NCBI GenBank assembly: GCA_012295275.1 | Contig: CM022671.1 | Coordinates: 757,501-821,500, forward strand | Source of the DNA: Chrysomallon squamiferum | Taxonomy: Eukaryota > Mollusca > Gastropoda > Neomphalida > Peltospiridae | DNA length: 64,000 nt | Reading direction: 5' to 3' | Part shown: positions 42,501 through 50,046 of the stretch, in pieces | Layout: the number at the start of each line of letters is the position of its first letter | Position numbering within the stretch: the stretch's first letter is position 1 | Position numbers and translations under genes: made by a program | Notes under the pieces: generated by a model | Seen by the model: the letters and a program-made list of their open reading frames with translations, nothing else | Database searches by the model: none | Told to the model about the DNA's origin: nothing

Positions 42501-45500
42501 ATACAGAGTTGGAAACAAGGCTTGTTATGTAAAAGATGCAGTGTTGATTACACAGTGGACACACAAACTGTTTATATTACATAATGATTTTAAAAACATT
42601 ATTTGTTACATATGTTGAAATTATTAGTTACATTACATAAACTGTGTCAGTACTTGAAGCAAATGTGACTGGCTTAAACAGTGTTTCTTGAATATATAAT
42701 TTCTTTTTAATTTTCTAAATAATATATAAGTGTAATGAAATGTGTGCTAGGGACATCTGTAAGAATGTATAGTTTGAATACCAGAATATTTGTGAGTGGA
42801 GCAAATAGTGCCCAAGGAAAAAGTAGGAAATTGTATAAGACATTGAACTTGCATAAAGAGCATTAAACATATTTTTATTTCTGTTTATATAATAATGTTA
42901 GCTGTTTGTTTACCATGTTTCTAATTGATTTAATATTAGTAATTCTAGCTAACACGTGCTTGTAAAATAATGTAAAAAGTATTATTTATAATCAGATAAA
43001 TTATCTTTTTTCTCAAATCACTTGAATTACAGCATATTTATGTTTCTGTTAGATTTTAGAATTATTAAAAATGGAAAACAAGATTTACAACTCTGTAACT
43101 GCTTGACTGTCATGCAATCAGTTATCTCCCGTACAGTGTCTACAAAAAAAAAAGGTGTAATTTAATGATTTATAACTGTAATGTAGCAGCAACATCGTTA
43201 CACTTGATCAGAATTGAGCACATTACTATTTAATTCATGAACAAAATGCATTATGAACTCGACTGTTTTCATTTACAAATGTTGTTTAATAAAGCAGCAA
43301 AGATGAATACAGTTCATGTTGACAGCTGTTGTCACTTCGTGAGAGATCTGCAATGAAACGTGTTGCCATGGAATGACTAATTTGATTGTTGCACACCTCG
43401 GTGACCAGGCAGACCGTACAATATTGAACAACTCGCACAGTTTTTATATTTGTCAGCTCTGCTGCACCATTTGTATTTAATATCAGTGTGATTAGTGGAA
43501 CACGTTTTTGTTGTTCTCTTTTGCTATTCTTCCATTTCTTCATCTCAGTACATAATTAACAATGTTTGTTTACCTGCGTCTGCTATTTACTGATGTTATC
43601 ACAAAATACGATTAACTGTTTGTGATGATTCAGAATGTAAATTAAAAGCTGTATGGTTGGATTTCACATTTAAAGTATTCTAGTACAAGACATGTTTTAT
43701 ACACTTCAATGATTATTTTTATTCTGGATTCAGCCCCAGACACTACCAGATAGTAATATGTGTATAAAACAATTTGAGTTTCATAATGCTATAAGAAGGC
43801 AAAGAGTTTGACATTTTCATAATATATTACTGTGTTATTAGCAAGCTTTGGTGTCTAATATTCAACCCACTGAAATATGAAAAACATGTTTAGACTGTTC
43901 ATCACATAACTACTTCATTTTAATTAATCTGAAACTGGGTGAATGTCAATTTAAATTTAATCTTTTTTTTATGAATTTTAATTATTTGTTAATATCTTTA
44001 TTTATATCATAATTTTTTTTTAATTTTCAGTCCATATACTCATTGTCACCATTCCCGTTTCCACAAATCAAAGAACTGAGGGAGAAATACACATACAACA
44101 TTCGTCCGTTCACCAACACAGCTAGCTCCGGAAAGAAGTCATCGAGGTCGTCAAAGAACATTCTGTACAGCGACGAGGACGAGCTGGATGACGAGGACAT
44201 TGAAGCCATGACCTGCTTCCCAGGGTTTATTCCTCTCCAGATGAGAAGAGGTGTGTTTTAAACTTCACTTACATACAGTTAATTTGAAAAAAAAAATAAT
44301 GTGTTAATTTACCCAATAAATTATTAGATTAAAATTTGGTTAAACAAATTTGGTGAAATAATTATAATTAATAATTTCACTTGGTTGACTGGAGCATGTG
44401 GCAGCTCAAAGACAAACATTTTAGGTTTAAACATGGCCAGCCTGACAGGACTAGTTAAAACTTCACAATCCCACCACTCTCTGTGTGTGTGAAAAACCAG
44501 GGCACATGAGTTTCTCTGGCTGCATGAACATTTCCATCTGCTGACAAACAAGAGTAGCCACCCATGCATTGCCGCAGGTTGTCTTTCTCATTTCATTCCT
44601 TCAGCTAACACAAAACAATGGTCTTTACTGAGACGACTAGAGATATTTTTCACATCATCACAGAAAGGATTACAGTAAATAAATAAAAGTAACTGTCCTG
44701 ACACTGAGGTCAGAGTGACTTGTTCCTGATGCTATGTTGTAAAACCGAACTGACTGTTCAGCAATCTGACGAGACTGAGAAACAGTCTGACATCTAACAC
44801 CTGTTACACCTGCACACATTATTACTTCATTACACTGTGGAGGTAGGTATGTTAAAACTGGATATTATGTATATTCTGAAGAAGCTGATAATACTGTGTA
44901 AGTTGCACACACATAGCACTGTATGTGTCTGTGTTTGTATACATGTATGTACAAATACTGCAATAGTCAATAATATTGTTTAAATTCACCATTATCATCA
45001 CATCATGTATAATTTAATATGTCAAACACTCTACATCAAATTATCTTTGTTAATATATAGTTGCATTTTATTTTCACAATTTGTAAATGTTCAAGTTACT
45101 CTGTTAATTATAATAAACAATTTTTAAATGTTATCAATGATATTACCACCATTTTAACATGTTCACCATTATGTTTACATTTATTTTACTATGTTTATGA
45201 TTATAAAGTATGGAAAAGGTGCTGTATAAATCTGGTATAATAAATAAACATCTCCTTTGCATGCTAATATTTACAAATATGTTACTATACAGTAATGTTA
45301 GATTCATAAGTGATAAAATATTGTAAAAGTTAATAATTTTGAAAATATATAAATTAGCACTGAACACTTTAAATATGTGTAAATAAGTTGTGAATATTGT
45401 AAATACAAAGACATATTTTGAAGTCATACATTTAAACACAGTGGGATTGCCAAAACTTGTGTTTCCTTGTAAAAAATCAGATAATTCAAACATAAAATCC

Positions 45501-48500
45501 TGATACAATTTCCACATATTTATAGCAGTTTTAATAGAATGTGGTTTGTTTACACACATGAATGTGAAATCCATTTGTTAGCTCATCTGTTTAAAAATGC
45601 AGCTTTCAGTTCACACCTGACGACAGGTTTATTCATTACTCTAACAGAACACATTTACCAGTCCATGTTTAAAACATGAACATCAACCACTGAGCTGTTG
45701 TGTCACGTGAAAATAAATGACTTGCAGTGAAACGTGAACGTCAGCTTCGTCCATTGTTTTATCTCCAGGTGGCGATGGTGAAGGTGCTACTGGCTCTGCG
45801 GCTGATATTTCAGTGTTGGGTCCTGGTGTGTACGGAGCAGTGTCAGATGGGGTGACATCGGCACAGTCACAAGCAGTGTACATGGAGCGAATGTCAACCG
45901 ACATCACCGCTCTTCAGAAACAATACGAGAAACTACGACAACGGCAGACGCAGGCTCATATCATCATTTCAGGTTTGTGAAGATTTATCTGTCTTTAAAT
46001 ACTGCTGTTGTTGATGTTGCTGTAATTTACTGTTATTGTATTTTGTTACTGTAGTTATTATTGATCATTTTAAGGAAAAAAACTCTAATTTCATTTTTGA
46101 TGAACGTGGATTCAATATAAGTAAATCAAGGTGATTGAACACAGAAGCATGAGGTGGTAAATGTTAACATTAATGATTAAGTAAGAGTTGATAAATCTCC
46201 ATTCTAATATTATGATGAGATGCTCAAAGGTGAAGCTATTATCAATTAGTAAAAAAAACAACGTAAGGTAGAATGAACCTATTTTATTGTGAGGATAATC
46301 TTAAAATACCACACCAACAAATAATAAATTAATATTGGCATCTGCAGAACTCATCAGATTTCATTAATATATAAAAAATAATAAATAAATAAAATTTAAG
46401 TGCTGTTTGAAAAATAAGAAGAAATAATAAAAAATAAAAATTTCATAAATTTATTGAACCCTTCATTCCAAAAACATATAAAATAAAACAGATATCTTTT
46501 TTTTCTAACTTTTTTTTTTTTTGTTGTAATTTGGGTTAAACCAGCTTTTGTTACAAAACATAATAAGCTACAGTATTGATTTTCATTTTATAATTTATAT
46601 ACTGGAATGCTGTTGGATGTTAGTATCTATGCACAATCATATACGAGTGAATGGATAGCAAGTCCTATGTATGAAATATAAAATAATTAAATGGCACAAA
46701 TAAATAACATCATTTTCAAATTAATTTTGTCAATATGATTATCTGAATACAACAAAATAATATTATGTTAAAATAAAGCATTCATGAAAAGATCAAACTT
46801 AAGGCTAAGTGCATCTCATTATATATATATATATATATACATAAATAAAAAAATGATATTTACATGCCTTTCATAACTGAGAGATGTTTCACCAATGATT
46901 ATCTCTAAACTGACTAGTTGGTCAAGTGAACATTTTTGACAGGACATAAGAGAATTATTTTTCTTTTCTTTAATGGTTAAAAAAAAAAAAAAAAGCATCG
47001 AAAATGGAATAAACTGGGTTTTTAAAATTTTTTAAACAAAATTGAAGTAAAAACTTACCGTTGCTCTTCTTTTTATCCATTTTCAATATCAGCTTTAATT
47101 TGAAATTAATTGCAAACAAAACTTTTGTAAATATTTTTCTCAATTTTGTTTTTGAACTACAGCTGCGACCGCTCGCACAGTGATCCAGAAACCAAAGGCG
47201 AAAGCTCTTGTACCAAAAATAGAAACTCCACTTGCAATGAACCATCTGTTTGTTGGGAAGCATTATTCTGGTGGTCGCAACCGCCTCATCGCAGAGGGTC
47301 CAAGAATTGTGTCGACGTTTCCACGAAGTTCCCACTTCACCAAACACTTGCAGGCTCTGGACAGAGCAAGCTCAAAGCTGAACAAAAACAGAGCAAGCAG
47401 CTTTAAACCATCAGTGAAGAGCAAAACAAACAGTGACCCAGAGACTGACAAAGATGTGGTAGAGAAGAGAGAATCCGAGGATGTTAACAAAGAGAAAGAA
47501 CCACAAGAGAGTCCCACATCTGGAAAACCTCAGGATGTTCAGGAAACCCCGGACAAAACAGGACTGAGTGAATCACAGGATAAGTCAGGATTGAGAGAAT
47601 CACAGGATAAAACAGGACTGAGTGAATCACAGGATAAAACAGGACTGGGTGAATCAGAGGATAAGTCAGGACTGGGTGAATCACAGGATAAAACAGGACT
47701 GGGTGAATCACAGGATAAAACAGGACTGGGTGAATCACAGGATACATCAACACTGAAAGGATCCGACATGGATTCTGAATCAAGACAAATGGCAGATTGT
47801 TCTGTGATAAACTTGAAAGATATTCACAAAGCTGAATGTTGCAATTCAGTACATCTGGTAGTTTGTGAAAATAGTAAGGAAAGTTCAGAATCAAGCAGAG
47901 ATTCACTGTGTGATACTTGTGGCAATGAGATAAGCTGTGAAAAGTCAAACAGTGGTGAAAAGGAACAGAAAAACATCTCAAAAACTACAGAAGACAATAA
48001 AACTGACCAGCTTTTGTCCTCACCATCAGCTCAACAAAATGATTCCAACTCCAACTCTTGTGCAATACTTGACAAAAACAGTGCATCACTGGTCAATGAG
48101 TCTGTGGAAAGAATTCCTTGCTTGGAGGAAAGTGATTCCATTGTTCTCAGTTCAAACAAAGAAGTTTCTGAAGAAACAACACAGACAGAAAAGAGGAAAG
48201 TGTCAAAGTTTGGTCCCGATGTTCCACAAGGAAGAAGTTTTGACTCAGACTATGAACCTAGTCCAAGCCCTAGTCCACGATGGACTATGAGTGTTTCTAA
48301 CACTGAAAAGAATGATTCAAAGATGATTACCAAATTTGTTTACATTGCCAGCAAACAGTCTAACAACCGCAACAACATTGGTTCACCTTTGTCTTCTACT
48401 GCAACCAGTCCCACCTCACCTAAGATGCTGTCTCCTACCAAATCCAACAAGCCCTTTTATCCATTTCCTGTGAAACATGTGAACCGCAACCGAGCCAAGA

Positions 48501-48607
48501 ATGGTCTCAAGCTTGGTCTGTACGACCCATCAACTGTGCAGCTTGCAGACTCTTCTAAACCCAAGCAGGGAAACAGCTTCTTCAAGCCAAGGAATGGCTT
48601 GTCCTGA
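1918..48607 (+). CDS. TBC1D30: TBC1D30-type RabGAP, full gene span (10 coding exons)
   Basis: Coding exons: 1918-2314, 11111-11275, 33057-33190, 37268-37393, 38631-38816, 39825-40165, 42303-42408, 44031-44250, 45769-45972, 47163-48607. The joined length is 3324 nt, an exact multiple of three, giving 1107 residues. Every border is GT-AG and every phase matches. Residues about 224-450 form the TBC domain, starting at GIPSEFRKKVW. The arginine-finger motif IVKDLHR (R278) and glutamine-finger motif GYCQG (Q314) are both present, so the enzyme should be catalytically competent. Exon 2 encodes a basic coiled coil; residues about 597-620 form another. The order of N-terminal serine-rich region, coiled coil, TBC, SPFPFPQ motif and GLYDPST tail matches TBC1D30. 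Vertebrate TBC1D30 is known as a Rab8 GAP linked to primary cilium formation; that role here is inferred. Family assignment is firm; the N terminus is less conserved. Confidence 0.93.
2502..2526. repeat. AG microsatellite
   Basis: Uninterrupted AG dinucleotide run in intron 1, about 190 bases after exon 1. Confidence 0.95.
3925..3969. repeat. CT microsatellite
   Basis: Uninterrupted CT run of about 22 units in intron 1. Confidence 0.95.
4284..4495. repeat. GT-rich microsatellite, partly degenerate
   Basis: A pure GT run at about 4285-4340 continues into GT mixed with CATG and GTAT interruptions. It creates long spurious cysteine/valine and histidine/threonine ORFs on both strands. Confidence 0.95.
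5030..5400 (-). repeat. Three divergent copies of a tRNA-SINE-like unit
   Basis: Units start with TTGGAAT(G/A)(G/A)GAAAT at 5040, 5156 and 5280 on the + strand. On the - strand copy 3 reads GGTGCTGTGTGGTCAGAGTG, which resembles a tRNA A box, followed by a palindromic arm and TCAATCC, which resembles a T arm. Copies 1 and 3 each hold a palindrome at the same place (5085-5097 and 5328-5343). SINE origin is inferred; no poly(A) tail or target-site duplication was identified. Confidence 0.4.
8722..8760. repeat. ATT microsatellite
   Basis: TTA/ATT trinucleotide run within intron 1. Confidence 0.85.
10581..10620. repeat. Poly(A) tract
   Basis: About 38-40 A in a row. It might be the tail of a retrotransposed element, but the sequence before it is not recognisable. 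Confidence 0.9.
11111..11275 (+). CDS. TBC1D30: TBC1D30 coding exon 2 (coiled coil)
   Basis: Bordered by TTGCAG and GTAAGG, phase 1 in and phase 1 out. It encodes residues 133-187, a highly basic helical segment with LVRQLKRRDRRIAKLHRNCD, closely like the corresponding coiled coil of TBC1D30. The exon is much richer in G+C than its surroundings and carries many CG dinucleotides, as the other exons do. It was found by reading conserved sequence, since it is short. Confidence 0.88.
11437..11625. repeat. About 43 bp repeat, four to five divergent copies
   Basis: Units of the form AAACAT-GAAGTATACATACATAT-TTGTCTAAATA repeat with one shortened copy. They merge directly into the next array. Confidence 0.8.
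11675..11965. repeat. GTATATAGAATACACATA repeat array
   Basis: About twelve units of 20-28 bp built from TATGTATGTATATAGAATAC plus ACATA, varying by GTAT and AT steps. Read on the - strand it yields long tyrosine/isoleucine/cysteine ORFs that are not genes. Confidence 0.88.
12426..12484. repeat. GT microsatellite
   Basis: GT run with a few GC interruptions, flanked by unique AT-rich sequence. Confidence 0.92.
14950..15091. repeat. 36 bp tandem repeat, four copies
   Basis: Unit built on CCACAGTGACCACAACCTCA then TTAAAAACCACTT, repeated four times; the third copy has lost one base. Nearly identical copies suggest recent amplification. Confidence 0.9.
16218..18652. repeat. 54-57 bp satellite array, about 43 copies
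   Basis: Unit: TTAGGTTACTTTAACACACA, AATACATTCAGTAAACACTA, ACAGTACAGTATGTGTG. Copies differ at diagnostic sites: AGATTAC or AGGTTAC, CACAC or CATAC, and GTATGTGTG, GTGTATGTG or GTATGTG. One shortened copy lies near 17228. Most units are 57 bp, so the + strand reads as a 19-residue peptide repeat. It lacks any start context, splice link or codon bias, so it is taken as non-coding. Confidence 0.95.
19575..19613. repeat. ATT/AGT trinucleotide run
   Basis: ATT units change into AGT units within one trinucleotide tract. Confidence 0.85.
20183..20213. repeat. GT microsatellite
   Basis: Short pure GT run followed by poly(T). Confidence 0.9.
20408..21496. repeat. 38 bp satellite array, about 28 copies
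   Basis: Unit: CTTCATACACCATCAGACAG then CTACAGCTCTGTGTTATA. Variants alternate between GTGTTATA, GTGACATA and GATATA, and between ATCAGA, ATTAGA and ATCAAA; early copies have CATATA in place of CAGCTA. No stop occurs in the main + frames, giving a spurious ORF of 177 codons. Confidence 0.95.
23894..23958. repeat. 24 bp tandem repeat with palindromic core
   Basis: Nearly three copies of CAACAAGTTGATTTTAGAAA plus TCAT. The junction reads ATCAACAAGTTGAT, a palindrome of 6+6 around AA. Confidence 0.85.
26220..27300 (+). promoter_or_regulatory. Candidate internal promoter region in intron 2
   Basis: Base composition is less A/T-rich here than in most of the intron, and repeats are few, especially in 26280-26700. 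It lies just before a candidate alternative first exon that fits exon 3. Promoter function is inferred from position only; no core element is claimed. Confidence 0.25.
27329..27389 (+). CDS. TBC1D30: Candidate alternative first exon of TBC1D30
   Basis: ATG 27329 follows an in-frame stop at 27239-27241 and encodes MKLDNMFGFLNKNFVTNSNS plus one base, ending at a good donor CTG|GTATGT at 27390. A second, weaker donor AAAG|GTGATT at 27426 adds MCQDAAGAKKK and is in the same phase. Either joins exon 3 in frame as ...G-IDTRMKF. TBC1D30 genes of vertebrates have short isoforms that start with a different exon joined at exactly this point. The peptide has no clear similarity to those starts, so this is a candidate resting on phase, position and splice sites. 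Confidence 0.35.
27730..27815. repeat. 42 bp tandem duplication
   Basis: Two copies in tandem of AACACAATCACATTAAAAAC plus AACACAAAGACACATAAAGAAC. Confidence 0.9.
28548..31642. repeat. 60-67 bp satellite array, about 47 copies
   Basis: Core: GAATACAGGTTTGTAAGACT, GGAACATACAGTGACTGTAT, CTTAGTG, followed by a variable linker of GTGTGTGG(T/G)TGTAAAGGCAG or GTGTGAAGTCAG. The core contains TACAGTGACTGTA, a palindrome of 6+6 around G. Some units are scrambled by short internal duplications (28975-29035, 31060-31080). Linker length changes make the frame drift. Confidence 0.95.
31643..31662 (-). repeat. Inverted partial satellite unit closing the array
   Basis: TCTAAGATACAGTCACTCTG is the reverse complement of the CAGAGTGACTGTATCTTAGA part of the satellite unit. 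It lies directly after the last forward unit, so the array ends in an inverted repeat. Confidence 0.85.
33057..33190 (+). CDS. TBC1D30: TBC1D30 coding exon 3 (start of TBC domain)
   Basis: Acceptor CCCAG at 33052-33056 and donor GTAAAA at 33191. It encodes residues 188-232, IDTRMKFSIEPP through GIPSEFRKK, the conserved lead into the TBC domain. It enters in phase 1, which allows either exon 2 or the candidate alternative first exon near 27.3 kb to be joined to it in frame. Confidence 0.92.
33486..33603. repeat. Inverted CA ... GT microsatellite pair
   Basis: AC run at 33486-33515 and GT run at about 33555-33603, separated by roughly 40 bases. The two runs are mutually complementary within one strand. 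Confidence 0.9.
36885..36990. repeat. 20 bp tandem repeat CTGACACTAGCTGACAGTGT
   Basis: About four good copies and degenerate flanking ones (TGTCTGG variants). Each unit has GACACT and AGTGTC arms that can pair. Confidence 0.85.
37268..37393 (+). CDS. TBC1D30: TBC1D30 coding exon 4
   Basis: Acceptor TTTTCAG, donor GTAAAA. Encodes residues 233-274, VWLSLADNH to FNERSNPDDDKLGLQIVK. NERSNPDDD is a strongly conserved stretch of this subfamily. The exon ends within the arginine-finger motif, whose second half is on exon 5. Confidence 0.95.
37394..38630 (+). other. TBC1D30 intron 4
   Basis: AT-rich intron with divergent repeats: a loose 70-80 bp motif with TTATAT and TTAAAT steps at about 38040-38290, and a roughly 65 bp duplication (TAACTTTAAAGAC, TTATTACTGAATAACTTAAT) at 38385-38500. 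Nothing coding seen. Confidence 0.75.
38631..38816 (+). CDS. TBC1D30: TBC1D30 coding exon 5 (both catalytic fingers)
   Basis: Acceptor ATTTCAG, donor GTAAAA, phase 0 at both ends, 62 codons (275-336). It begins DLHRTGC, supplying the finger arginine R278, and contains ARWNKRVGYCQGFN with the finger glutamine Q314. In known TBC domains these two residues insert into the Rab active site to drive GTP hydrolysis. Confidence 0.95.
38817..39824 (+). other. TBC1D30 intron 5
   Basis: A 1.0 kb AT-rich intron with a CTT run just after the donor and a T18 tract near 39760. No gene, RNA or element seen. Confidence 0.75.
39825..40165 (+). CDS. TBC1D30: TBC1D30 coding exon 6 (TBC core)
   Basis: Acceptor TTTTCAG, donor GTAAGT at 40166, 341 nt. 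Residues 337-449 include YLIDHVLPESYF, ALSVDMAVFRDLL, YEPPLTNVFTMQWFLTLF and RVWDSIFLEGSE, typical of the second half of a TBC domain. The donor lies only about 11-15 bases before an 18 bp satellite array. If intron 6 were retained, translation would stop at once at TAA 40167-40169. Confidence 0.95.
40177..42000. repeat. 18 bp satellite array in intron 6, about 100 copies
   Basis: Unit ACTCAGTCTGTGTTTAAT with variants at the last bases (TTAT, TCAT, TAAC, TTTAT) and CTCAG/CTGAG. The period is a multiple of three, so long ORFs appear on both strands (FNTQSV, LSLCLI, IKHRLS repeats); none is considered a gene. Rare units with TTTAATGTGAG mark internal duplications. The array fills most of intron 6 (40166-42302). 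Confidence 0.96.
42145..42297. repeat. 31 bp tandem repeat next to the exon 7 acceptor
   Basis: Five copies start at 42145, 42176, 42207, 42238 and 42269, unit GTGTTTTAGTGTACAGGAAA plus GGTTTATGCGA. The last copy diverges at its end and passes straight into GTTGCAG, the acceptor of exon 7. Each copy holds a TACAG|G acceptor-like site. Confidence 0.92.
42303..42408 (+). CDS. TBC1D30: TBC1D30 coding exon 7
   Basis: Acceptor GTTGCAG, donor GTAACT. Together with the last two bases of exon 6 it encodes residues 450-485 (KRIMAVASADEFYTLMG...), the end of the TBC domain. A 31 bp tandem repeat runs directly into its acceptor. Confidence 0.93.
42409..44030 (+). other. TBC1D30 intron 7
   Basis: A 1.6 kb intron, AT-rich. 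Its middle (43120-43560) is more balanced in composition, and the - strand is open for 85 codons at 43286-43543 without recognisable motifs. It could be an old transposon remnant, but nothing proves it. Confidence 0.7.
44031..44250 (+). CDS. TBC1D30: TBC1D30 coding exon 8
   Basis: Acceptor ATTTTCAG, donor GTGTGT at 44251. Residues 486-558 begin SIYSLSPFPFPQIKELREKY, a motif conserved just after the TBC domain of TBC1D30, followed by a serine-rich and then an acidic patch (DEDELDDEDIE). Confidence 0.93.
44251..45768 (+). other. TBC1D30 intron 8
   Basis: A 1.5 kb intron. Unique AT-rich sequence; a - strand ORF at 45143-45574 (143 codons, biased to Phe, Ile, Asn, Tyr) has no family signature and looks like chance openness of AT-rich DNA. 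Nothing else seen. Confidence 0.7.
45769..45972 (+). CDS. TBC1D30: TBC1D30 coding exon 9 (C-terminal coiled coil)
   Basis: Acceptor CTCCAG, donor GTTTGT. Residues 559-626: a glycine/alanine-rich stretch, then YMERMSTDITALQKQYEKLR, the conserved coiled coil C-terminal to the TBC domain. Phase 1 in and out. Confidence 0.9.
45973..47162 (+). other. TBC1D30 intron 9
   Basis: A 1.2 kb AT-rich intron with an AT run near 46820-46845 and a poly(A) stretch at 46979-46994. No gene or element seen. Confidence 0.75.
47163..48607 (+). CDS. TBC1D30: TBC1D30 last coding exon (long disordered tail)
   Basis: Acceptor CTACAG, open to TGA 48605-48607; residues 627-1107. It starts with a conserved basic part (VIQKPKAKALVPKIETP, NHLFVGKHYSGGRNR). 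A low-complexity region rich in Ser, Glu and Lys follows, including a nine-residue repeat at residues about 757-828. The end carries PFYPFPVKH and LGLYDPSTVQL, which correspond to the C terminus of TBC1D30. The tail looks mostly disordered. ORFs in other frames across 47.1-48.3 kb are shadows. Confidence 0.9.
47552..47767 (+). repeat. Coding 27 bp minisatellite in TBC1D30 exon 10
   Basis: Seven 27 bp units encode DKTGLGESQ-like nonapeptides (47552-47740), with a degenerate eighth (DTSTLKGSD). Differences among units are mainly T/S, S/G/R and Q/E substitutions. Unit length is a multiple of three, so copy-number change keeps the frame. Confidence 0.9.
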
Positions 48608-48675
48608 AACAGATGAATTCCATGGTGCTTGTGTCGTTGACTCCATAGTCCATTCAATGTGAAAGAAGATAACAG

Positions 48676-48681
48676 AATAAA
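48676..48681 (+). terminator. Candidate poly(A) signal AATAAA for TBC1D30
   Basis: First canonical hexamer after the stop, only 69 bases downstream. Another AATAAA is at 48798-48803, and several more follow, so the true 3' end may be further on. Confidence 0.35.
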
Positions 48682-49856
48682 GACAAAGAAATGGCTAATT
48701 CCACAGCTTAACATTATTAATCATTTATCTTCTGATCATCATACCAAAGAATAATGATTTAAAGAATGCCCAGGAAATTTGGTTTTCAGGAATGATTAAT
48801 AAAAGAATGCTTGCTATAGACTGACTGTCTCGAAAGATATTAAACAGTTACAATCATCACTAGAACATGTATATACCAGCATTTATTTTTTTATTTAAAT
48901 AACCATTTCATTATTAAGAGATTTTGTATTATAATGTCAGACCTGTCTCTTAATGAAATAGCATTAACACTTTAAGTCTTAGAAATAAGAAATGTGCCTA
49001 TTTAATTCTCTTGTCAAACATTCAGAAAGCTGTTGGTGAAGTGATACATGGTAGACAGATGTATTGTTACAGCTTGGACCCATCTAATCTGGCAACACTG
49101 GAACCAGACATCTTTTGCTGAACCTGTGAAGCTTAGGGTTAAAAAAAAAAAAAAAAATGAAACTGTACTTTATTACTGATATTGATTCAATTTACACAGG
49201 CATAAACCTAGTACAGGCATAATGGACTTCTGTATAAATTAACATTCCTAGTTTTTTTCAGTATTTATCCCTTCTGTAACACTTATTTACATTTTGCTGT
49301 GTTACCATCACTTGCTGGTTGCTTATGAAGCATATATAATGTGAAAATACCAGTAAAGAAAAGTAATATTTGTACCTCTGTAGCTGCATTAACCACTTCA
49401 AGTCAACTGTTGCAGATATAAATAATCTGGGATCACAGCTGGACCAGGGGCAGTTCTGCAGATCAGTGATCACCAGATTCTAATCAGTGACCCAGACCAG
49501 TGAAACTCCCAGTCTAGTGATTGCCAGGTTAGTGACTGCCAGGATAGTGGTCCAAGCTGTGTTATGTTTGTTAAAGGTTTTGTTAAAGGTTTGCAATGGT
49601 ACAGAAATCCAATTTACCTCATTTTATTAATTTTGCTCACTTTTAATGGTGTATGATTTGAATTCCATATCATTGTTTTGTGTATTAATTTTGGGGTCTT
49701 ATTCAGTAGCAATAATAACTATGGTTTGAAAAAAAAAAAAAAAAAAAAGGATATTATACAACATTTGTTTGTAAATATGTGGTGTTTAGTAATCAGTATT
49801 ACTTTGTTACTAGGTATACTTTTTTTGTTTCTTCCTTTATATCTCTTCATAATGTG

Positions 49857-49935
49857 AGAGTGTGTGTGTGTGTGTGAGTGAGTGTGTGTGTGTGAGTGAG
49901 TGTGTGTGAGAGTGTGTGTGAGAGAGAGAGAGAGG
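49857..49935. repeat. GT / GAGT / GA microsatellite
   Basis: GT run with GAGTGAGT interruptions turning into an AG run. It directly precedes the copied exon fragment. Confidence 0.9.
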
Positions 49936-49975
49936 GGAAAAAAAAGAGAGAGAAAGAATAGTAAGGAAACCATCG

Positions 49976-50046
49976 GAATCAAGCAGAGATTCACTGTGTG
50001 GTACTTGTGGCAATGAGATAAGCTGTGAAAAGTTAAACAGTGGTGA
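49976..50046 (+). pseudogene. Copied fragment of TBC1D30 exon 10
   Basis: These 71 bases match 47888-47958 of the last TBC1D30 exon with only two differences, and weaker similarity extends to about 50090. The reading frame remains open (ESSRDSLCGTCGNEISCEK), but it lies about 1.4 kb after the stop codon of the gene, outside any splice structure. Directly behind it, 50130-50202 is a diverged copy of 49654-49730, so two pieces that are 1.7 kb apart in the parent are adjacent here. Confidence 0.85.

Noticed and set aside
43286..43543. - strand ORF of 85 codons in a balanced-composition part of intron 7
   Set aside because: Could be a transposon remnant, but no domain, terminal repeat or second copy was seen.
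45143..45574. - strand ORF of 143 codons in intron 8
   Set aside because: AT-driven composition, no motif or family resemblance, no splice context.
47484..47981. - strand ORF of 165 codons with HPVLFYPVI repeats
   Set aside because: Antisense shadow of the 27 bp coding repeat in TBC1D30 exon 10.
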